DNA from: Blastocatellia bacterium
Lineage (GTDB): Bacteria > Acidobacteriota > Blastocatellia > Chloracidobacteriales > Chloracidobacteriaceae
NCBI GenBank assembly: GCA_019695185.1
Contig: JAIBAN010000053.1
Coordinates: 1 to 56,727 of the forward strand
Length of the DNA stretch: 56,727 bases
Direction: 5' to 3'
The translations under genes and the position numbers were made by a program. Positions 31,955 to 42,270 of the stretch are shown piece by piece. Position 1 is the first letter of the stretch. Each line of letters starts with the position of its first letter. The notes beneath the pieces were generated by a model that worked only from the letters and a program-made list of their open reading frames with translations, did not search any database and was not told the origin of the DNA.

Positions 31955-32881
31955 TCAAAACTGTCGCAAACGGTCCAAAATCTGATTGGCCCGGCTGCGG
32001 CGCGGAGCCGTGACGGGTTCCCCCTGCAAAAATCGCTGCAAATCCTCGGCCAGTGCCTGCATGCTCTGGTAACGCCGGTCCGGGTCTTTTTCCAGACATT
32101 TGAGGGTGATGGATTCAAGGGCTTCAGGGAGGGCCGGAACCCAGGCTCGTGGGGCCGTGGGCCGTTTGCGTCGGACAGAGGAGAGAATGTATTTCGCCGA
32201 AGCCCCCAGAAACGGCGGATGACCGGTCAAAAGCCGGTACAGAACCGCGCCCAGCCCATAGACATCGGTCCGTTCCGTAACCCGGTCTTCGTGCCCGCCT
32301 GCCTGTTCCGGCGACATATAGGCCGGAGTTCCCCGAATTACTTTGCGCATGGAGGGTTCCGGTTCAGAGCACAATTCCTGTGCCAGACCAAAATCCAACA
32401 GGTAAGACCAGAATGCACCGCCTTCTTTGCGCTCCACCAGAACGTTTGACGGCTTGAGGTCGCGGTGAACGATTCCTTGCCGGTGGGCTGCAATCAGGGC
32501 CTGGCACATTTGCAAAACCAGGATGACCTTGGTTTCCAGGGAAACCTCATCCGTAAAGGCTTGCAACGAAGGGCCGTCAATGAACTGCATGGCAATGTAG
32601 GGCATGCGCTGGATTTCACCCACTTCAAACACCCGACAGACCCCCGGATGGTCAATCCGGCTTTGGGCTTCGGCTTCCTGCAACAGCCGTTGCGGGTGGC
32701 GACCTCCTTCCGAACGAAGGAATTTCAGCGCCGCAATCCGGTTGGCCTGGGCATCCCAAACTTTATACACAACTCCCATCCCACCCTGCCCCAGCTTGGT
32801 CAAAAACTGGTACCGGTCCCAGGAATCAATCCGGAACAGGCCCTTTTCAGGGGTAATGGAATCATGCTTGAAGTGGGCCAT
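31955..32881 (-). CDS. Cytosolic Ser/Thr protein kinase
   Basis: 308 residues. The ATG at 32881 has AAGGGGAA six bases before it. It is almost only a kinase domain: glycine loop GQGGMG (about 31-36), 'IAALKFL' lysine, HRDLKPSN, DFG in 'SYLLDFGLAQ', GTPAYMSPEQ and the helical C-lobe 'KCLEKDPDRRYQSMQALAEDLQRFL'. A short basic tail ends the protein, with no membrane segment or sensor domain, unlike PknB-type kinases. It is the first gene of the minus-strand signalling series, followed by the pseudo-receiver and the hybrid kinase, which makes these plausible substrates. The TGA stop is part of a GTTTTGA unit. Confidence 0.94.
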   Translation of the reverse strand: MAHFKHDSITPEKGLFRIDSWDRYQFLTKLGQGGMGVVYKVWDAQANRIAALKFLRSEGGRHPQRLLQEAEAQSRIDHPGVCRVFEVGEIQRMPYIAMQFIDGPSLQAFTDEVSLETKVILVLQMCQALIAAHRQGIVHRDLKPSNVLVERKEGGAFWSYLLDFGLAQELCSEPEPSMRKVIRGTPAYMSPEQAGGHEDRVTERTDVYGLGAVLYRLLTGHPPFLGASAKYILSSVRRKRPTAPRAWVPALPEALESITLKCLEKDPDRRYQSMQALAEDLQRFLQGEPVTAPRRSRANQILDRLRQF

Positions 32882-32920
32882 TGCCGTTCCCCTTGAAACA
32901 CCGGATTTCACGTTGTCACT

Positions 32921-33325
32921 TCACTTGGACTTTTTGGTCATCATGCGTTTTTGGAAGCGTTGCAGGTCAATTGCCGCCCGGACATGCTCGCCTTCGCCAA
33001 TTTTTTCCTGTTCGTCAAAGGCTTCAACCCAAAAGGAAATGAGGTTTTCATTGACATCGGTGACTTTGGCGGAGGCGGTGACCTGGTGTCCCACCGGGGT
33101 TGCCGCCAGATGCCTGACATTGACCACGGCTCCCACCGAAACCCAGCCGGGCGGCAAAAAAGGCTGGATGGCCGCCGCCGCCGCAACCTCCATCAGGTAA
33201 ATCATCATGGGCGTGCCGTAAACTTCCGGCATGTCATCGTGAAAATGGGCAACGGTCAACTCTCTGGTGACCTCGGTGGTTTGGGTGGCCGTGGCTCCCA
33301 CCGGAATATTTTTGGTGGCGGTCAT
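32921..33325 (-). CDS. FlK-like hot-dog thioesterase
   Basis: 134 residues from the ATG at 33325, which has AAGGAA just upstream. It has the hot-dog fold pattern 'MPEVYGTPMMIYLMEVAAAAAIQPFLPPGWVSVGAVVNVRHLAATPVGHQVTASAKVTDVNENLISFWVEAFDEQEKIGEGEHVRAAID'. This matches the fluoroacetyl-CoA thioesterase-like family: the central helix with 'YGTPMMIYLMEVA', the 'HLAATPVG' loop and the closing 'IGEGEHVRA'. Such proteins hydrolyse short acyl-CoA thioesters, with specificity unknown here. It lies 142 bp after the acyl-CoA dehydrogenase in the same direction, and a palindrome-rich element sits between them, so co-transcription is possible. Confidence 0.88.
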   Translation of the reverse strand: MTATKNIPVGATATQTTEVTRELTVAHFHDDMPEVYGTPMMIYLMEVAAAAAIQPFLPPGWVSVGAVVNVRHLAATPVGHQVTASAKVTDVNENLISFWVEAFDEQEKIGEGEHVRAAIDLQRFQKRMMTKKSK

Positions 33326-33354
33326 AGATTCCTTACCGAACAGGGATTGGGAAA

Positions 33355-33459
33355 TTTGGAGTGCGGCGACTTGTCGCCGCTTTGGTTTTGGGCGACTTGT
33401 CGCCCAAATAGTGGATTTAGGCTTGGTCAGGTGGCGGTGACAAGTCACCGCACTCCAAA
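33355..33459. repeat. Nested palindromic GACAAGTC repeat element (copy B)
   Basis: The outer arms TTTGGAGTGCGG (33355-33366) and CCGCACTCCAAA (33448-33459) pair perfectly. Inside are three palindromes: GCGGCGACTTGTCGCCGC (33363-33380), GGGCGACTTGTCGCCC (33390-33405) and GCGGTGACAAGTCACCGC (33434-33451). The modules match those at 11490-11540. Confidence 0.92.
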
Positions 33460-33467
33460 AAGAGTCC

Positions 33468-34673
33468 TCAGTCTTTGTAATGGCTTAATTCCATTTTGGC
33501 GATGGATTCGCGGTGAACTTCGTCCGGGCCGTCGGCCAGCCGGAGCGAACGGGCGGCAATCCAGGCATAGGCCAGGCCAAAATCATCGCTCACCCCGCCG
33601 CCGCCATGCGCCTGGATGGCCCGGTCAATCACATTCAATGCCATATTCGGAGCCACCACCTTAATCATGGCGATTTCGGCCTTGGCTTCTTTGTTTCCAG
33701 CCGCATCCATCAGGTAGGCGGCCTTGAGCGTGAGCAGCCGCGCCTGTTCGATTTCCATCCGTGAATTGGCAATGTCGGCCCGCACCGTCCCTTGTTCAGC
33801 CAGCGCTTTGCCAAAGGCAATCCGGGATTTGACCCGGCGGCACATGGACTGGAGCGAACGTTCCGCCAAACCAATCAACCGCATACAATGGTGAATCCGG
33901 CCCGGTCCAAGCCGTCCCTGGGCAATTTCAAAGCCGCGCCCTTCGCCCAGCAGCATATGGTTGGCCGGAACCCGGACATTTTCAAAGAGCACCTCGCCAT
34001 GTCCATGCGGAGCATCGTCATAGCCGAAAACCGTCAGCATCCGTTTGATGTGAACGCCCGGCGCATCCAGCGGGACCAGAATCATGGACTGTTGCCGGTG
34101 TTTGGGGGCGTCGGGATTGCTCTTTCCCATGAAAATCGCCACTTTGCAGCGCGGGTCACCGGCTCCGGACGTCCACCACTTGCGCCCGTTCAGGACATAT
34201 TCGTCACCGTCGCGGACAATTGATGCCTGGATGTTGGTGGCATCCGACGAAGCGACCTCCGGTTCGGTCATGGCAAAACAGGAGCGGATTTTTCCCTCCA
34301 GCAACGGCACCAGCCAGGTTTCCTTTTGCTCTGCCGAGCCATACCGGACCAACACTTCCATATTGCCCGTGTCCGGCGCGGAACAATTGAAAACCTCCGG
34401 AGCCCAGGGCGAGCGCCCCATGATTTCACAGAGCGGAGCATATTCCAGGTTGGTCAGCCCGGCCCCATACTCGCTTTCGGGCAGAAACAGGTTCCACAGC
34501 CCTGCGGCTTTGGCTTTTTCTTTCAAGCCTTCGAGGATTGAAATCGGCTGCCAGCGGTCGCCCGTATTGATTTCAGCCCAGATGGCCGGCTCGTTCGGGT
34601 AGATATGTTCATCCATAAACGCAAGCAACCGCTCGCGCAATTCTTTGACACGCGGAGATTCCGAAAAAATCAT
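33468..34673 (-). CDS. Acyl-CoA dehydrogenase (ACAD11-like)
   Basis: 401 residues, ATG start. The N-terminal domain reads '[27 protein letters not shown]'; the middle holds '[43 protein letters not shown]', the FAD-binding acyl-CoA dehydrogenase signature; the C-terminal part '[42 protein letters not shown]' matches the ACAD10/11 branch. These flavoenzymes introduce a 2,3 double bond into acyl-CoA, feeding beta-oxidation. Length is normal. It is flanked by an SDR gene upstream and a thioesterase downstream, all on the minus strand, suggesting fatty-acid or hydroxyacyl-CoA metabolism. The last codons AAA GAC TGA overlap a GACTGAG unit. Confidence 0.94.
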   Translation of the reverse strand: MIFSESPRVKELRERLLAFMDEHIYPNEPAIWAEINTGDRWQPISILEGLKEKAKAAGLWNLFLPESEYGAGLTNLEYAPLCEIMGRSPWAPEVFNCSAPDTGNMEVLVRYGSAEQKETWLVPLLEGKIRSCFAMTEPEVASSDATNIQASIVRDGDEYVLNGRKWWTSGAGDPRCKVAIFMGKSNPDAPKHRQQSMILVPLDAPGVHIKRMLTVFGYDDAPHGHGEVLFENVRVPANHMLLGEGRGFEIAQGRLGPGRIHHCMRLIGLAERSLQSMCRRVKSRIAFGKALAEQGTVRADIANSRMEIEQARLLTLKAAYLMDAAGNKEAKAEIAMIKVVAPNMALNVIDRAIQAHGGGGVSDDFGLAYAWIAARSLRLADGPDEVHRESIAKMELSHYKD

Positions 34674-34726
34674 AAGCTCTTTACCCTTTGCCTTGTGTGT
34701 GAAGGAAGACTCACCATTGTCTTGCC

Positions 34727-34868
34727 GCCTCAGTCCTCAGTCCTCAGTCCTGGTTTCTTCCTCAGTCCTCAGTCCTCAGTCCTCAGTCCTGGTTTCTTCC
34801 TCAGTCCTCAGTCCTCAGTCCTCAGTCCTGGTTTCTTCCTCAGTCCTCAGTCCTCAGTCCTCAGTCCT
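34727..34868. repeat. 39-bp higher-order repeat of CAGTCCT arrays
   Basis: Three 39-bp units start at 34752, 34791 and 34830. Each is GGTTTCTTCCT followed by four CAGTCCT heptamers, and a shorter run precedes the first. They lie between the SDR and the acyl-CoA dehydrogenase. The whole spacer 34674-34877 contains no gene. Confidence 0.95.
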
Positions 34869-34877
34869 GGTTTTGCC

Positions 34878-35651
34878 CTACCAGGCGGTTGCGCCGCCAT
34901 CCACCACCAGAATCTGTCCGGTGACGTAATCAGCCGCCCGCGAGGCAAGAAACACGGCTGCCCCTTTGAGTTCGCCTTCGCGTCCGACCCGGCCCATCGG
35001 CGTGGCGGCTTCGATATGTTCCTGAGCGCGGCTGAGTACCGCTTCGGTCATGCGGGTGGGAAAAAATCCCGGCGCAATCGTGTTCACGCAAATGTTGTGG
35101 GGAGCCCATTTGACCGCCAAATCACGGGAAAAACTAATCAAGGCCCCCTTGCTGGTGCTGTAGCCAATGGCGTCGAGCGCATTGGAAGGTGAACCGGTCA
35201 AACCGGCGACCGAAGCGATATTGATGATTTTGCCGCCGCCCAGCTCCATCATGTGGGGGCCAACCGCCCGCGCCATCAAAAATGCGCCGGTGACGTTGAT
35301 GGCCATGACTTCATTCCATTTTTCGAGTGACATGCGTTCCGGCGGCGAGGCCCAGGACACTCCGGCGTTGTTGACCAGGATGTCAATCCGGCCAAAACGC
35401 TCCAACACCTGATTGACCGTGGCGGAAACATGGTCCGGGTTGGAAACGTCGCATTCCAGAGCCAGACATTCAAAATTCCGTTGGGCAAACTCCTCAGCCG
35501 TCGGGCCAAGCCATTTTTCACGGCGGGCAGTGATGGCAATTCGGGCTCCGGCTTCGGCCAATCCTTCGGCCATTTCCTTGCCCAGACCGCGCGAACCACC
35601 GGTCACAAGCGCAACTTTTCCAGTCAGGTCAAACAATTCTCGAATATGCAT
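34878..35651 (-). CDS. Short-chain dehydrogenase/reductase
   Basis: 257 residues from the ATG at 35651, with GAGGA five bases upstream. It has the classical SDR features: TGGSRGLG (17-24) for NAD(P), 'LVNNAGVSW', 'IINIASVAG' with the catalytic Ser, Tyr164 and Lys168 in 'YSTSKGA', and 'INVTGAF'. The C-terminus 'YVTGQILVVDGGATAW' is typical. The closest families are gluconate 5-dehydrogenase and 3-oxoacyl-reductase-like SDRs, so the substrate is a hydroxy or keto compound of unknown nature. It is upstream of the acyl-CoA dehydrogenase, and the spacer between them consists of repeats. It may act as the hydroxyacyl step of the same pathway (inference). Confidence 0.93.
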   Translation of the reverse strand: MHIRELFDLTGKVALVTGGSRGLGKEMAEGLAEAGARIAITARREKWLGPTAEEFAQRNFECLALECDVSNPDHVSATVNQVLERFGRIDILVNNAGVSWASPPERMSLEKWNEVMAINVTGAFLMARAVGPHMMELGGGKIINIASVAGLTGSPSNALDAIGYSTSKGALISFSRDLAVKWAPHNICVNTIAPGFFPTRMTEAVLSRAQEHIEAATPMGRVGREGELKGAAVFLASRAADYVTGQILVVDGGATAW

Positions 35652-35746
35652 GAAATCCTCATGGGTGTTGTGGTTGGGGAAAGTCTGCTTATGGCAAATT
35701 TGCGGCAGGTTGTAAAGACATCTTGTACAGGGCTGAGGGCAAACCC

Positions 35747-35885
35747 AGGACTGAGGACTGAGGACTGAGGACGAGACAGGACTGAGGATTGAGGACTGAG
35801 TGTTTGATTTTGGCAAGACAAAACACACGGCCTGCGAAGCAGGTCGCAGACTGTAGCCCCCGGTGGAGCGCAGCGCAACCGGGGG
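35747..35885. repeat. Degenerate GGACTGA array and GC-rich palindrome element
   Basis: GGACTGA and GGATTGA units lie at 35747-35801. CCTGC-GAA-GCAGG (35831-35843) and CCCCCGGT paired with ACCGGGGG (35857-35885) around an inner GAGCGCAGCGC follow. The second palindrome is REP-like. They lie between the sigma-54 activator and the SDR, both minus strand, which are about 250 bp apart with no gene between. Confidence 0.85.
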
Positions 35886-35898
35886 AATCGGGGGCCGG

Positions 35899-37806
35899 TC
35901 ATTTGGGCCGGGCAATGTTGAGTTTTTGCATTCGGCTGCGGAGCGTATTGGGTTTCATGTCGAGAATGGTGGCGGCTCCCTTGGAACCTTCAATCACCCA
36001 GTCGGTTTTTTCCAAAACCCGCACAATGTAGGATTTTTCCATTTCCTCCAGCGGCACGAGCGGCATTTCCTTGTGCCCGGCGGCGTGCGGAACAATCGCC
36101 GCATCATCCTCATACTCCAGCACGGGGCCATCCGCCAGAATTACCGCCCGTTCCACCACGTTTTCCAGTTCGCGGATATTGCCCGGCCAAGCGTAGGCCA
36201 GAAAGCCTTCCATGGTACGGGGGTCAATCCGGGTAATGCGTTTGCCGATACGGGAGGACAGTTTTCCCACGAAATAGCGCACCAGCAGGGAAATATCCTC
36301 CGTGCGTTCGCGCAACGGCGGCAGATTGAGCGGAAACACGTTCAGCCGGTAATAGAGGTCGGCCCGGAACCGGTTTTCCTCAACCGCTTTTTTCAAATCG
36401 CGGTTGGTGGCGGCAATCACCCGCACGTCCACCCGCAGGGTTTTTGACCCGCCCACCCGTTCAAATTCCTGTTCCTGCAAGACCCGCAGCAGTTTGGCTT
36501 GAACCTCCAGGGAAATCTCGCCGATTTCGTCCAGAAAAATGGTGCCTCCGTTGGCCAGTTCAAAACGTCCGATGCGTTGGGAAATGGCTCCGGTAAAAGC
36601 CCCTTTCTCATGCCCGAAAAACTCGCTTTCAATCAGGCCGGCGGAAAGAGCCGCGCAATTGACTTTGATGAGCGGGCGGTTTTTGCGCTTGCTGCGGTTA
36701 TGAATGGCGCGGGCAATCAGTTCCTTGCCGGTTCCGGTTTCGCCAATCACCAGGACGGTGGCATCGGTTCCGGCCACCTGCTTGATGCGTTGGAAAATTT
36801 TTTCCATTGCGGGAGAGGCCCCGACAATTTCCTCGAAGTTATATTCGGCCTTGAGTTCTTCTTGCAGATAAAGGTTTTCCATCTGCAATTTGCGGATTTC
36901 CGCCTCAGCCCGTTTCCGCTCGTCAATATCGCGCAAAATAATGGTGAAGAGGCGTTGTTTGGCCATGCGGACCACCGAGAGCGACCCTTCCAGCGGAAAT
37001 TCCTCCATGCTTTCGCGCAGGGCCGTCAGCCCGTCCGGCAGCCACAAACTGGTGGCTTCCTTTTGGGATTCCAGGCAGGAGGCAACAAACTCCGTGACCA
37101 CCTGATTGAGTCCGGCAGAAAGAAACAGTCCGACCGGTTTACCAATGGCATCGGCTGCCGCCATGCGAAAGACTTTTTCGGCTGCCTGGTTAAAGAGCCG
37201 GATATGCTGGGTTTCGTCAAAGGTGACGATTGCATCCAGGGCCGAATCCAGGATTTGCGCCAACCGGTTTTCGCTTTCAAGCAGGGCTTTTTCCGCCCGG
37301 ATGCGTTCCAGTTCGACCCGTGCCCGTCCGGCAAAAATCTGGAAGATTGAGAGGAACCGGGGTTCATCCGGCATGGGTTGGTCGTCAAACACAACCAGAT
37401 GGCCCAAAACCTGCCCGTCTTCCGCCACCAGCGGAACCCCCAGATAACCGTCGGCATTCAGCCGGACCAGCCCCAAATCCTGCGGGTAGCGCCCGGCGGT
37501 GCCGGTCGGGATATGGCAGAAATTTCCCTGCAACACAAACTCGCAGGGCGTGCCGGGCAGATTGAATTCGACATTGGCGCGGAAATCCTCTTTGCCCCAA
37601 TAAGCCAGAGTCCGGACTCTGGTGTTGGTTTCGGCAAATTCGGCGACAAAGGCATAGCCGACCGGAAGCGCCAGCGCCAATTGCTTGACGAGGGCGCGGA
37701 AAAACTGTTCGCCGACCGCCGTGGCCGTAACTTCGACCAGCCGGCGCAGCAACGCATCGTCCGGGGAAAGATGATGGGCAGCGGACGTGAGAATCTGATG
37801 GCTCAT
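35899..37806 (-). CDS. GAF-PAS sigma-54-dependent transcription activator (FhlA/NtrC class)
   Basis: 635 residues. A GAF-like domain (about 20-170) and a PAS domain (about 180-310, '[29 protein letters not shown]') precede a coiled linker. The AAA+ domain has GETGTGKE, the sigma-54 contact loop GAFTGA, '[34 protein letters not shown]' and '[18 protein letters not shown]'. The C-terminal Fis-type helix-turn-helix is '[25 protein letters not shown]'. No phosphorylatable receiver is present, so control is by ligand or protein binding, as in FhlA. Its start overlaps the stop of the TPR-CHAT gene by ATGA, so the two are translated from one mRNA, and a link to that protein is likely. No sigma-54 promoter was found nearby by eye. 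Confidence 0.94.
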   Translation of the reverse strand: MSHQILTSAAHHLSPDDALLRRLVEVTATAVGEQFFRALVKQLALALPVGYAFVAEFAETNTRVRTLAYWGKEDFRANVEFNLPGTPCEFVLQGNFCHIPTGTAGRYPQDLGLVRLNADGYLGVPLVAEDGQVLGHLVVFDDQPMPDEPRFLSIFQIFAGRARVELERIRAEKALLESENRLAQILDSALDAIVTFDETQHIRLFNQAAEKVFRMAAADAIGKPVGLFLSAGLNQVVTEFVASCLESQKEATSLWLPDGLTALRESMEEFPLEGSLSVVRMAKQRLFTIILRDIDERKRAEAEIRKLQMENLYLQEELKAEYNFEEIVGASPAMEKIFQRIKQVAGTDATVLVIGETGTGKELIARAIHNRSKRKNRPLIKVNCAALSAGLIESEFFGHEKGAFTGAISQRIGRFELANGGTIFLDEIGEISLEVQAKLLRVLQEQEFERVGGSKTLRVDVRVIAATNRDLKKAVEENRFRADLYYRLNVFPLNLPPLRERTEDISLLVRYFVGKLSSRIGKRITRIDPRTMEGFLAYAWPGNIRELENVVERAVILADGPVLEYEDDAAIVPHAAGHKEMPLVPLEEMEKSYIVRVLEKTDWVIEGSKGAATILDMKPNTLRSRMQKLNIARPK

Positions 37807-40800
37807 GGCGTTTCTTCCAAACCGGTCCAGGCTCCCGATTGAATGAAGCTGGCCCAGTAGTAGGGATGCTGCCGTTTCGGATTTTTGAGAAATTCCATTT
37901 GGACCTGCCGCAGGGCTTCGCTGCGTCCGGTACCGGCTTTCAGGCGGCGATAATAATCAACCATCAATTCGCGGGTGCCTTCATCCGAAACCGACCAGAG
38001 GCTCATCATCTGGGCTTCGCTGCCGGCCAGCACCAGCGCCCGCCGCAAGCCGTACACGCCTTCACCGGTTTTGGCTTCACCCACCCCGGTTTCACAGGCG
38101 GACAGCACCACCAGTCGGGTTCCCCAAAGGTCCAGTTGCGCGGCCTCCAGCGCTGTCAGCGTGCCGTCGTTTTCCTGGTCGCCGCCGTGGTTGGCTCCGG
38201 CGAAAAAGAGCCAGGAGCGGAGCAGGCCGTTGGATTGACGGATTTTTTCAACATCCACCGGTTGTTCGTCGTCACGTTCCAGAATCCGCGTTGAAACAGC
38301 CCCGATAACCGGATTGGCGGGCGCATCGGCCAGGAAATATCCGTGCGTGGCGATATGGAGAAACCGGGGTCGGCGAACCTGTTTGAGGGTCGTTTCAGTG
38401 GCCGTACGCTCCATCTCCAGCCGGGCGTCGGGCAGGATGTTTTTGATTTGTTCGCCTTCCTGATGGGTTGCGGTCAGCCGTGCCAGCGGCTGGTAGGACT
38501 GGCCAAGCAACCGGGGGCCGGTGCCACTGGCATAATCCGGGTCGGCGATAACCAGCGGCGGCGACTGACTGGGGATTTTGGCCTGGAGCCGGAGCAAATC
38601 GCGCCCGCTGGTGAGATAGGTCAGATTGTAGCGCTCCACCAGATATTTTCCTTTTTCATCCATCAGCGCGGCGAAAGGAATCAGGTTCAGTACCCCGTCG
38701 GGTGAAAGCAGCACATGCCGGGTTGTTCCCACCAAAGCCCGCACCGGTTTCATGACCAGCCGGTCAAGTGCCTGGGCTGCCGGTTTGACCTGCCGGGCGA
38801 CCTTGTTGCCCGGATTGGTGACGACGGTGCGAAAGGCGGTCACGGCCTGCTCAATCACACTGGCCGGACCGAGGTCCGCCCATTTCAGGTCGCCGTTGGG
38901 TGCCAGCACATACACCGCATAGCGTGGGTCTGCGGTTTGGCGGGTTTGCGGATTCCAGGGAACATAGGAGGCAAATTCAACCAACACCCCGCCTGCCGGG
39001 ATGGCCTTTTGCACGGCTGCGAGCGAAATGGGAGCGGTCTGCACTTTGAACTGCTGGCTCCGGCGGCTGATTTCGGTTTCCAGTTTTTCCTTTTGCTCTT
39101 CCAGGCGGCGCACCTCGGCCTGATGTTCAGCCGGTTTTTTCTTTTGCGGGCCACGCAGCACCACATCCGAAAGCTGATTGGCCACGGTCGTATAGTCATC
39201 CAGCAGTTTTTCCGTTTCCCCGGTGGCCGTCAGACGCAGCGTGGCTACGGCATTGGTCATGGCATCAAGCGCCCGGCCTTTGCGGCGTAAAATCATGGTC
39301 AAGGCTGCCTGGGCGGCAACCGGGTTGGTCGGGTTGGCTTGCAGATGGAGCGAAATGGTCCGGTCCGGAAAATCAGCGGTTTTCTTGAGGTACAGGACTT
39401 TTTGCCGTTCGGAGCCGGTCAGCAGGTTGCGAACCAAATCGCGTTCGGCAGCTTCGTTGGTTCGAATCCGAAGCTCCAACGCCTGTTTGAAATCACCGTT
39501 TTCCTCAAACATCCGGGTGAAATGGTCAAGCACTGTCACCGAATCCGGATGGTCCCCGCCAAAAACCTGTTCCTGGATGCTTAACGACCGGCGAAACAAA
39601 GGTTCGGCTTTGGCGAATTCACCTTTGGCCCGGTACAGATTGGCCAGATTGTCGAGCGCAAAGCTGGTATCCGTGTGGTCCGGCCCCAGCGCTTTTTCAC
39701 TGATGGCCAGCGCCCGCTCAAACAATGGTTCCGCTTTGGTGAAATCCCCTTTGAGTAGATAGAGCGAAGCCAGTTGGCCCAGATTGACGGCAACTTCCGG
39801 GTGATTGGGGCCCAGCGCCTTTTCGCAGATGTCCACCGACTGCTGGGCAAAGGAAATCGCTTTGGCTTCGTCGCCAAAAGCCTGATAGCAGCGGGAGAGC
39901 TTAAAACAGTCCGTCCCTACCAGATGATGATTGGGTCCAAGGACTTTCTGGCGAACCCCAAGAGCCCGCTGCAAATATTGTTCGGCTTTTCCATAATCCC
40001 CTTTGAACAGGTACCAAGCCCCGAGATTGCTGAGTGACAAAGCCAGAGTGGGGTGCTCCGGCCCCAGTGATTTTTCAAGGATGGCAACCGAGCGCAGAAA
40101 CAGCGGTTCGGCCCGCGTATAGTTGCCAATGATGGAATAGAAAATGCCAAGATTATTGAGAATGCCGGCCAAGTCCCGATGTTCCGGTCCCAAGGTTTTT
40201 TCGCGGATGGCCAGCGCCCGCAGGTAGAGCGGTTCGGCTTTCGCGTGCGCTCCGGTGAAGGAATAAAAGGTGGCCAGATTGTTGAGACTGGTGGCCACGT
40301 CCGGATGCTCCGGCCCCAGATTTTTTTCCCGGATTTCCAACGCCCGCAGGTACAACGGTTCGGCTTGTGAATTATTGCCTTTGGCACGGGCGACCAGAGC
40401 CAACCGTCCTAGTATTTGGCTTACTTCCGGATGGTCTTTGCCCAGCGTTGTCTCAATGACCTTCAGGCCGCGCCCCAAAAAAGCCTCGGCCTGGGCGTAA
40501 TCCCCTTTCTGAAAATAAAGGTTTCCCAGGTTGCTCAACAACGTCGCCGCTTCCCGGCTTTCCAACAGATTGTTTTTTTCATAAATGGCCAGGGCACGCA
40601 GTTGAATTGACTCCGCCCTGTCAAAGGCCCCGTTATTGCGCAGCACCGCGCCGTAGGTATTCAGACAGGCCGCCACTTTGGGATGGTCCGGCCCGAAGGT
40701 TTTTTCATAGATGGGCAAGGCTCTTTCCAAATATCCAATCCCTTTGGCGTACTCGCCTTTGCGGTCCCACAAGATACCCATTTCGTTCAGACTGTCGGCC

Positions 40801-41165
40801 AGCTTCGGATGATTGGCCTCCAGCATTTTTTCCCGGAGGGTCAGCGCCCGTTCGGAAAACGTCATGGCTTTTCCATAGTCGCCGGTGATTCGGTGCAGCC
40901 GTCCCACCAGGAACAAACTGTCGGCGGTCACCGTGTCATCGGGACTGGCAGCCTGTTCTGCCAGCTTGAGCGCCTGGTTGGCAAGCTGGAGTGCCTCGTC
41001 ATATTTTCCTTCCCGAAGCAGATTTTCCGCCTGGGCTTGCAAACGGTTGATTGCGGTGGGTTCGTTGTCTGACTGCGCGGCGGCTGGTTGAGTCTGGCAG
41101 AAAACAGCCGGCTCCAGTGCGAGGGTCACAAGCAACAGTCCGGTATAAGCGATGAAACGTGTCAT
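37803..41165 (-). CDS. Secreted TPR-CHAT protease-like protein
   Basis: 1120 residues with the start at the ATG at 41165 ([24 protein letters not shown], signal peptide). An in-frame ATG eight codons earlier is possible. Residues about 45-600 are some 13 kinesin-light-chain TPRs ('[16 protein letters not shown]'). A helical linker follows. The CHAT caspase-like domain is C-terminal: His near 940 in '[13 protein letters not shown]' and Cys near 1022 in '[31 protein letters not shown]', the catalytic pair, both present. CHAT proteases cleave partner proteins, and TPR-CHAT proteins act in Csx29-type and other effector systems, but most secreted ones are uncharacterised. The gene is divergent from an AraC regulator and overlaps the FhlA-like activator. 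Confidence 0.93.
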   Translation of the reverse strand: MTRFIAYTGLLLVTLALEPAVFCQTQPAAAQSDNEPTAINRLQAQAENLLREGKYDEALQLANQALKLAEQAASPDDTVTADSLFLVGRLHRITGDYGKAMTFSERALTLREKMLEANHPKLADSLNEMGILWDRKGEYAKGIGYLERALPIYEKTFGPDHPKVAACLNTYGAVLRNNGAFDRAESIQLRALAIYEKNNLLESREAATLLSNLGNLYFQKGDYAQAEAFLGRGLKVIETTLGKDHPEVSQILGRLALVARAKGNNSQAEPLYLRALEIREKNLGPEHPDVATSLNNLATFYSFTGAHAKAEPLYLRALAIREKTLGPEHRDLAGILNNLGIFYSIIGNYTRAEPLFLRSVAILEKSLGPEHPTLALSLSNLGAWYLFKGDYGKAEQYLQRALGVRQKVLGPNHHLVGTDCFKLSRCYQAFGDEAKAISFAQQSVDICEKALGPNHPEVAVNLGQLASLYLLKGDFTKAEPLFERALAISEKALGPDHTDTSFALDNLANLYRAKGEFAKAEPLFRRSLSIQEQVFGGDHPDSVTVLDHFTRMFEENGDFKQALELRIRTNEAAERDLVRNLLTGSERQKVLYLKKTADFPDRTISLHLQANPTNPVAAQAALTMILRRKGRALDAMTNAVATLRLTATGETEKLLDDYTTVANQLSDVVLRGPQKKKPAEHQAEVRRLEEQKEKLETEISRRSQQFKVQTAPISLAAVQKAIPAGGVLVEFASYVPWNPQTRQTADPRYAVYVLAPNGDLKWADLGPASVIEQAVTAFRTVVTNPGNKVARQVKPAAQALDRLVMKPVRALVGTTRHVLLSPDGVLNLIPFAALMDEKGKYLVERYNLTYLTSGRDLLRLQAKIPSQSPPLVIADPDYASGTGPRLLGQSYQPLARLTATHQEGEQIKNILPDARLEMERTATETTLKQVRRPRFLHIATHGYFLADAPANPVIGAVSTRILERDDEQPVDVEKIRQSNGLLRSWLFFAGANHGGDQENDGTLTALEAAQLDLWGTRLVVLSACETGVGEAKTGEGVYGLRRALVLAGSEAQMMSLWSVSDEGTRELMVDYYRRLKAGTGRSEALRQVQMEFLKNPKRQHPYYWASFIQSGAWTGLEETP

Positions 41166-41284
41166 GGGCAAAGGATTCCTTAGCAGCATTCTGGTTGTGC
41201 AACCATAATGGCGGTTTTTTCGTTCCTTCGGCAAGCGCCTGCTTCGCCACCTTTCTCACCCCAAAAAACTGGAATCAAAATGAC

Positions 41285-42148
41285 ATGATGCAGCCGATTG
41301 CTTCCGACGTGATTGAAGTCTGGCGTCCGGCGGACCTGACCCAGCTTGAACTGCGGCGCGGGTTTGCCGTGGCCCGCCCGGTGCCGCGTCACTGGCACGA
41401 AGAATACCAACTTTGCCTCATCCAATCGGGTTCTGGCGAACTGATTTACCGCCGCGACCATCATCCGACCCCGCCTGCCAGCCTGTTTCTGGTGCATCCG
41501 GGGGAAGTTCATTCCAACCGGGCTTTTGCCAGCGCAGGATGCAGCTATCGCTCACTCTACGTTGAACCCGAACTGGTCCGGCAGGTTTTGACTCAAATGC
41601 AGGAACACAAGGCTCCGCTTCCGTTTTTCTCAACTGCAGTGGTGTTTGACGGCGACGTGATTGCCCAGTACCTGGACCTGTACCGAGCACTGGAAGAACC
41701 GGCCTCCCGCCTGGAACGGCAAAACCTGTTGTTGAATCTGCTGACCGGACTGCTGACGCGCTTTGCCGAACGGCCTCCGGTGCCTCAGGCAGCCTGCCCG
41801 GACCATCCGGCGGCGGCCCGTGCCTATGACTATTTGGCGGAGCATTGTGCGGAAAATATTTCTCTGGAGCAATTGGCCGGAATCGCCAATTTAAGCCCTT
41901 TTCACTTCAACCGGGTATTTGCCCGGAGGTTTGGCATGCCGCCGCATGCCTGCCAGACCCAGTTGCGAATGTTGCAGGCTAAAAAACTGTTGCGGCAGGG
42001 ATGGCCCGTTTCCCAGGTGGCGCTTCAGACCGGTTTTGTGGACCAAAGTCACCTGACCCGGCATTTCAAGCGACTGGTTGGCATTCCTCCGGGGCAATAC
42101 CTGCAAAACAGCAAGAACATACAAGACGTGCCGGGAACAGCCTTTTAA
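41285..42148 (+). CDS. AraC-family transcriptional regulator
   Basis: 287 residues from the ATG at 41285 (a second ATG is adjacent); the ribosome-binding site is weak. The N-terminal AraC-type cupin domain shows 'PRHWHEEYQLCLIQSGSGELIYRR' and 'PASLFLVHPGEVHSNRA' (AraC_binding). The C-terminal double helix-turn-helix is 'ISLEQLAGIANLSPFHFNRVFARRFGMPPHACQTQLRMLQAKKLLRQGWPVSQVALQTGFVDQSHLTRHFKRLVGIPPGQYLQNSK'. The histidine-rich cupin may bind a small metabolite. It lies 122 bp before the DUF1080-like gene and diverges from the TPR-CHAT gene, and may regulate either. Length and architecture are typical of the family. Confidence 0.95.
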   Translation: MMQPIASDVIEVWRPADLTQLELRRGFAVARPVPRHWHEEYQLCLIQSGSGELIYRRDHHPTPPASLFLVHPGEVHSNRAFASAGCSYRSLYVEPELVRQVLTQMQEHKAPLPFFSTAVVFDGDVIAQYLDLYRALEEPASRLERQNLLLNLLTGLLTRFAERPPVPQAACPDHPAAARAYDYLAEHCAENISLEQLAGIANLSPFHFNRVFARRFGMPPHACQTQLRMLQAKKLLRQGWPVSQVALQTGFVDQSHLTRHFKRLVGIPPGQYLQNSKNIQDVPGTAF

Positions 42149-42270
42149 GCTTCCGGTCAGATTTTTCACAACCACAGAGGCTGGGCAGAGCCATCCGGCG
42201 GAACCCGCTGCCGAGACGTTGTGTCTGTGGCGGTGAGGAACGCGGAACATTATCAATTCGAGGTAACGTC

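Noticed and set aside
34645..34929. Open frame of SSVLSPQ repeats as a real repeat protein
   Set aside because: It is the open reading of a CAGTCCT array and overlaps the 3' end of the SDR gene on the other strand; no ribosome-binding site and no protein-like sequence.
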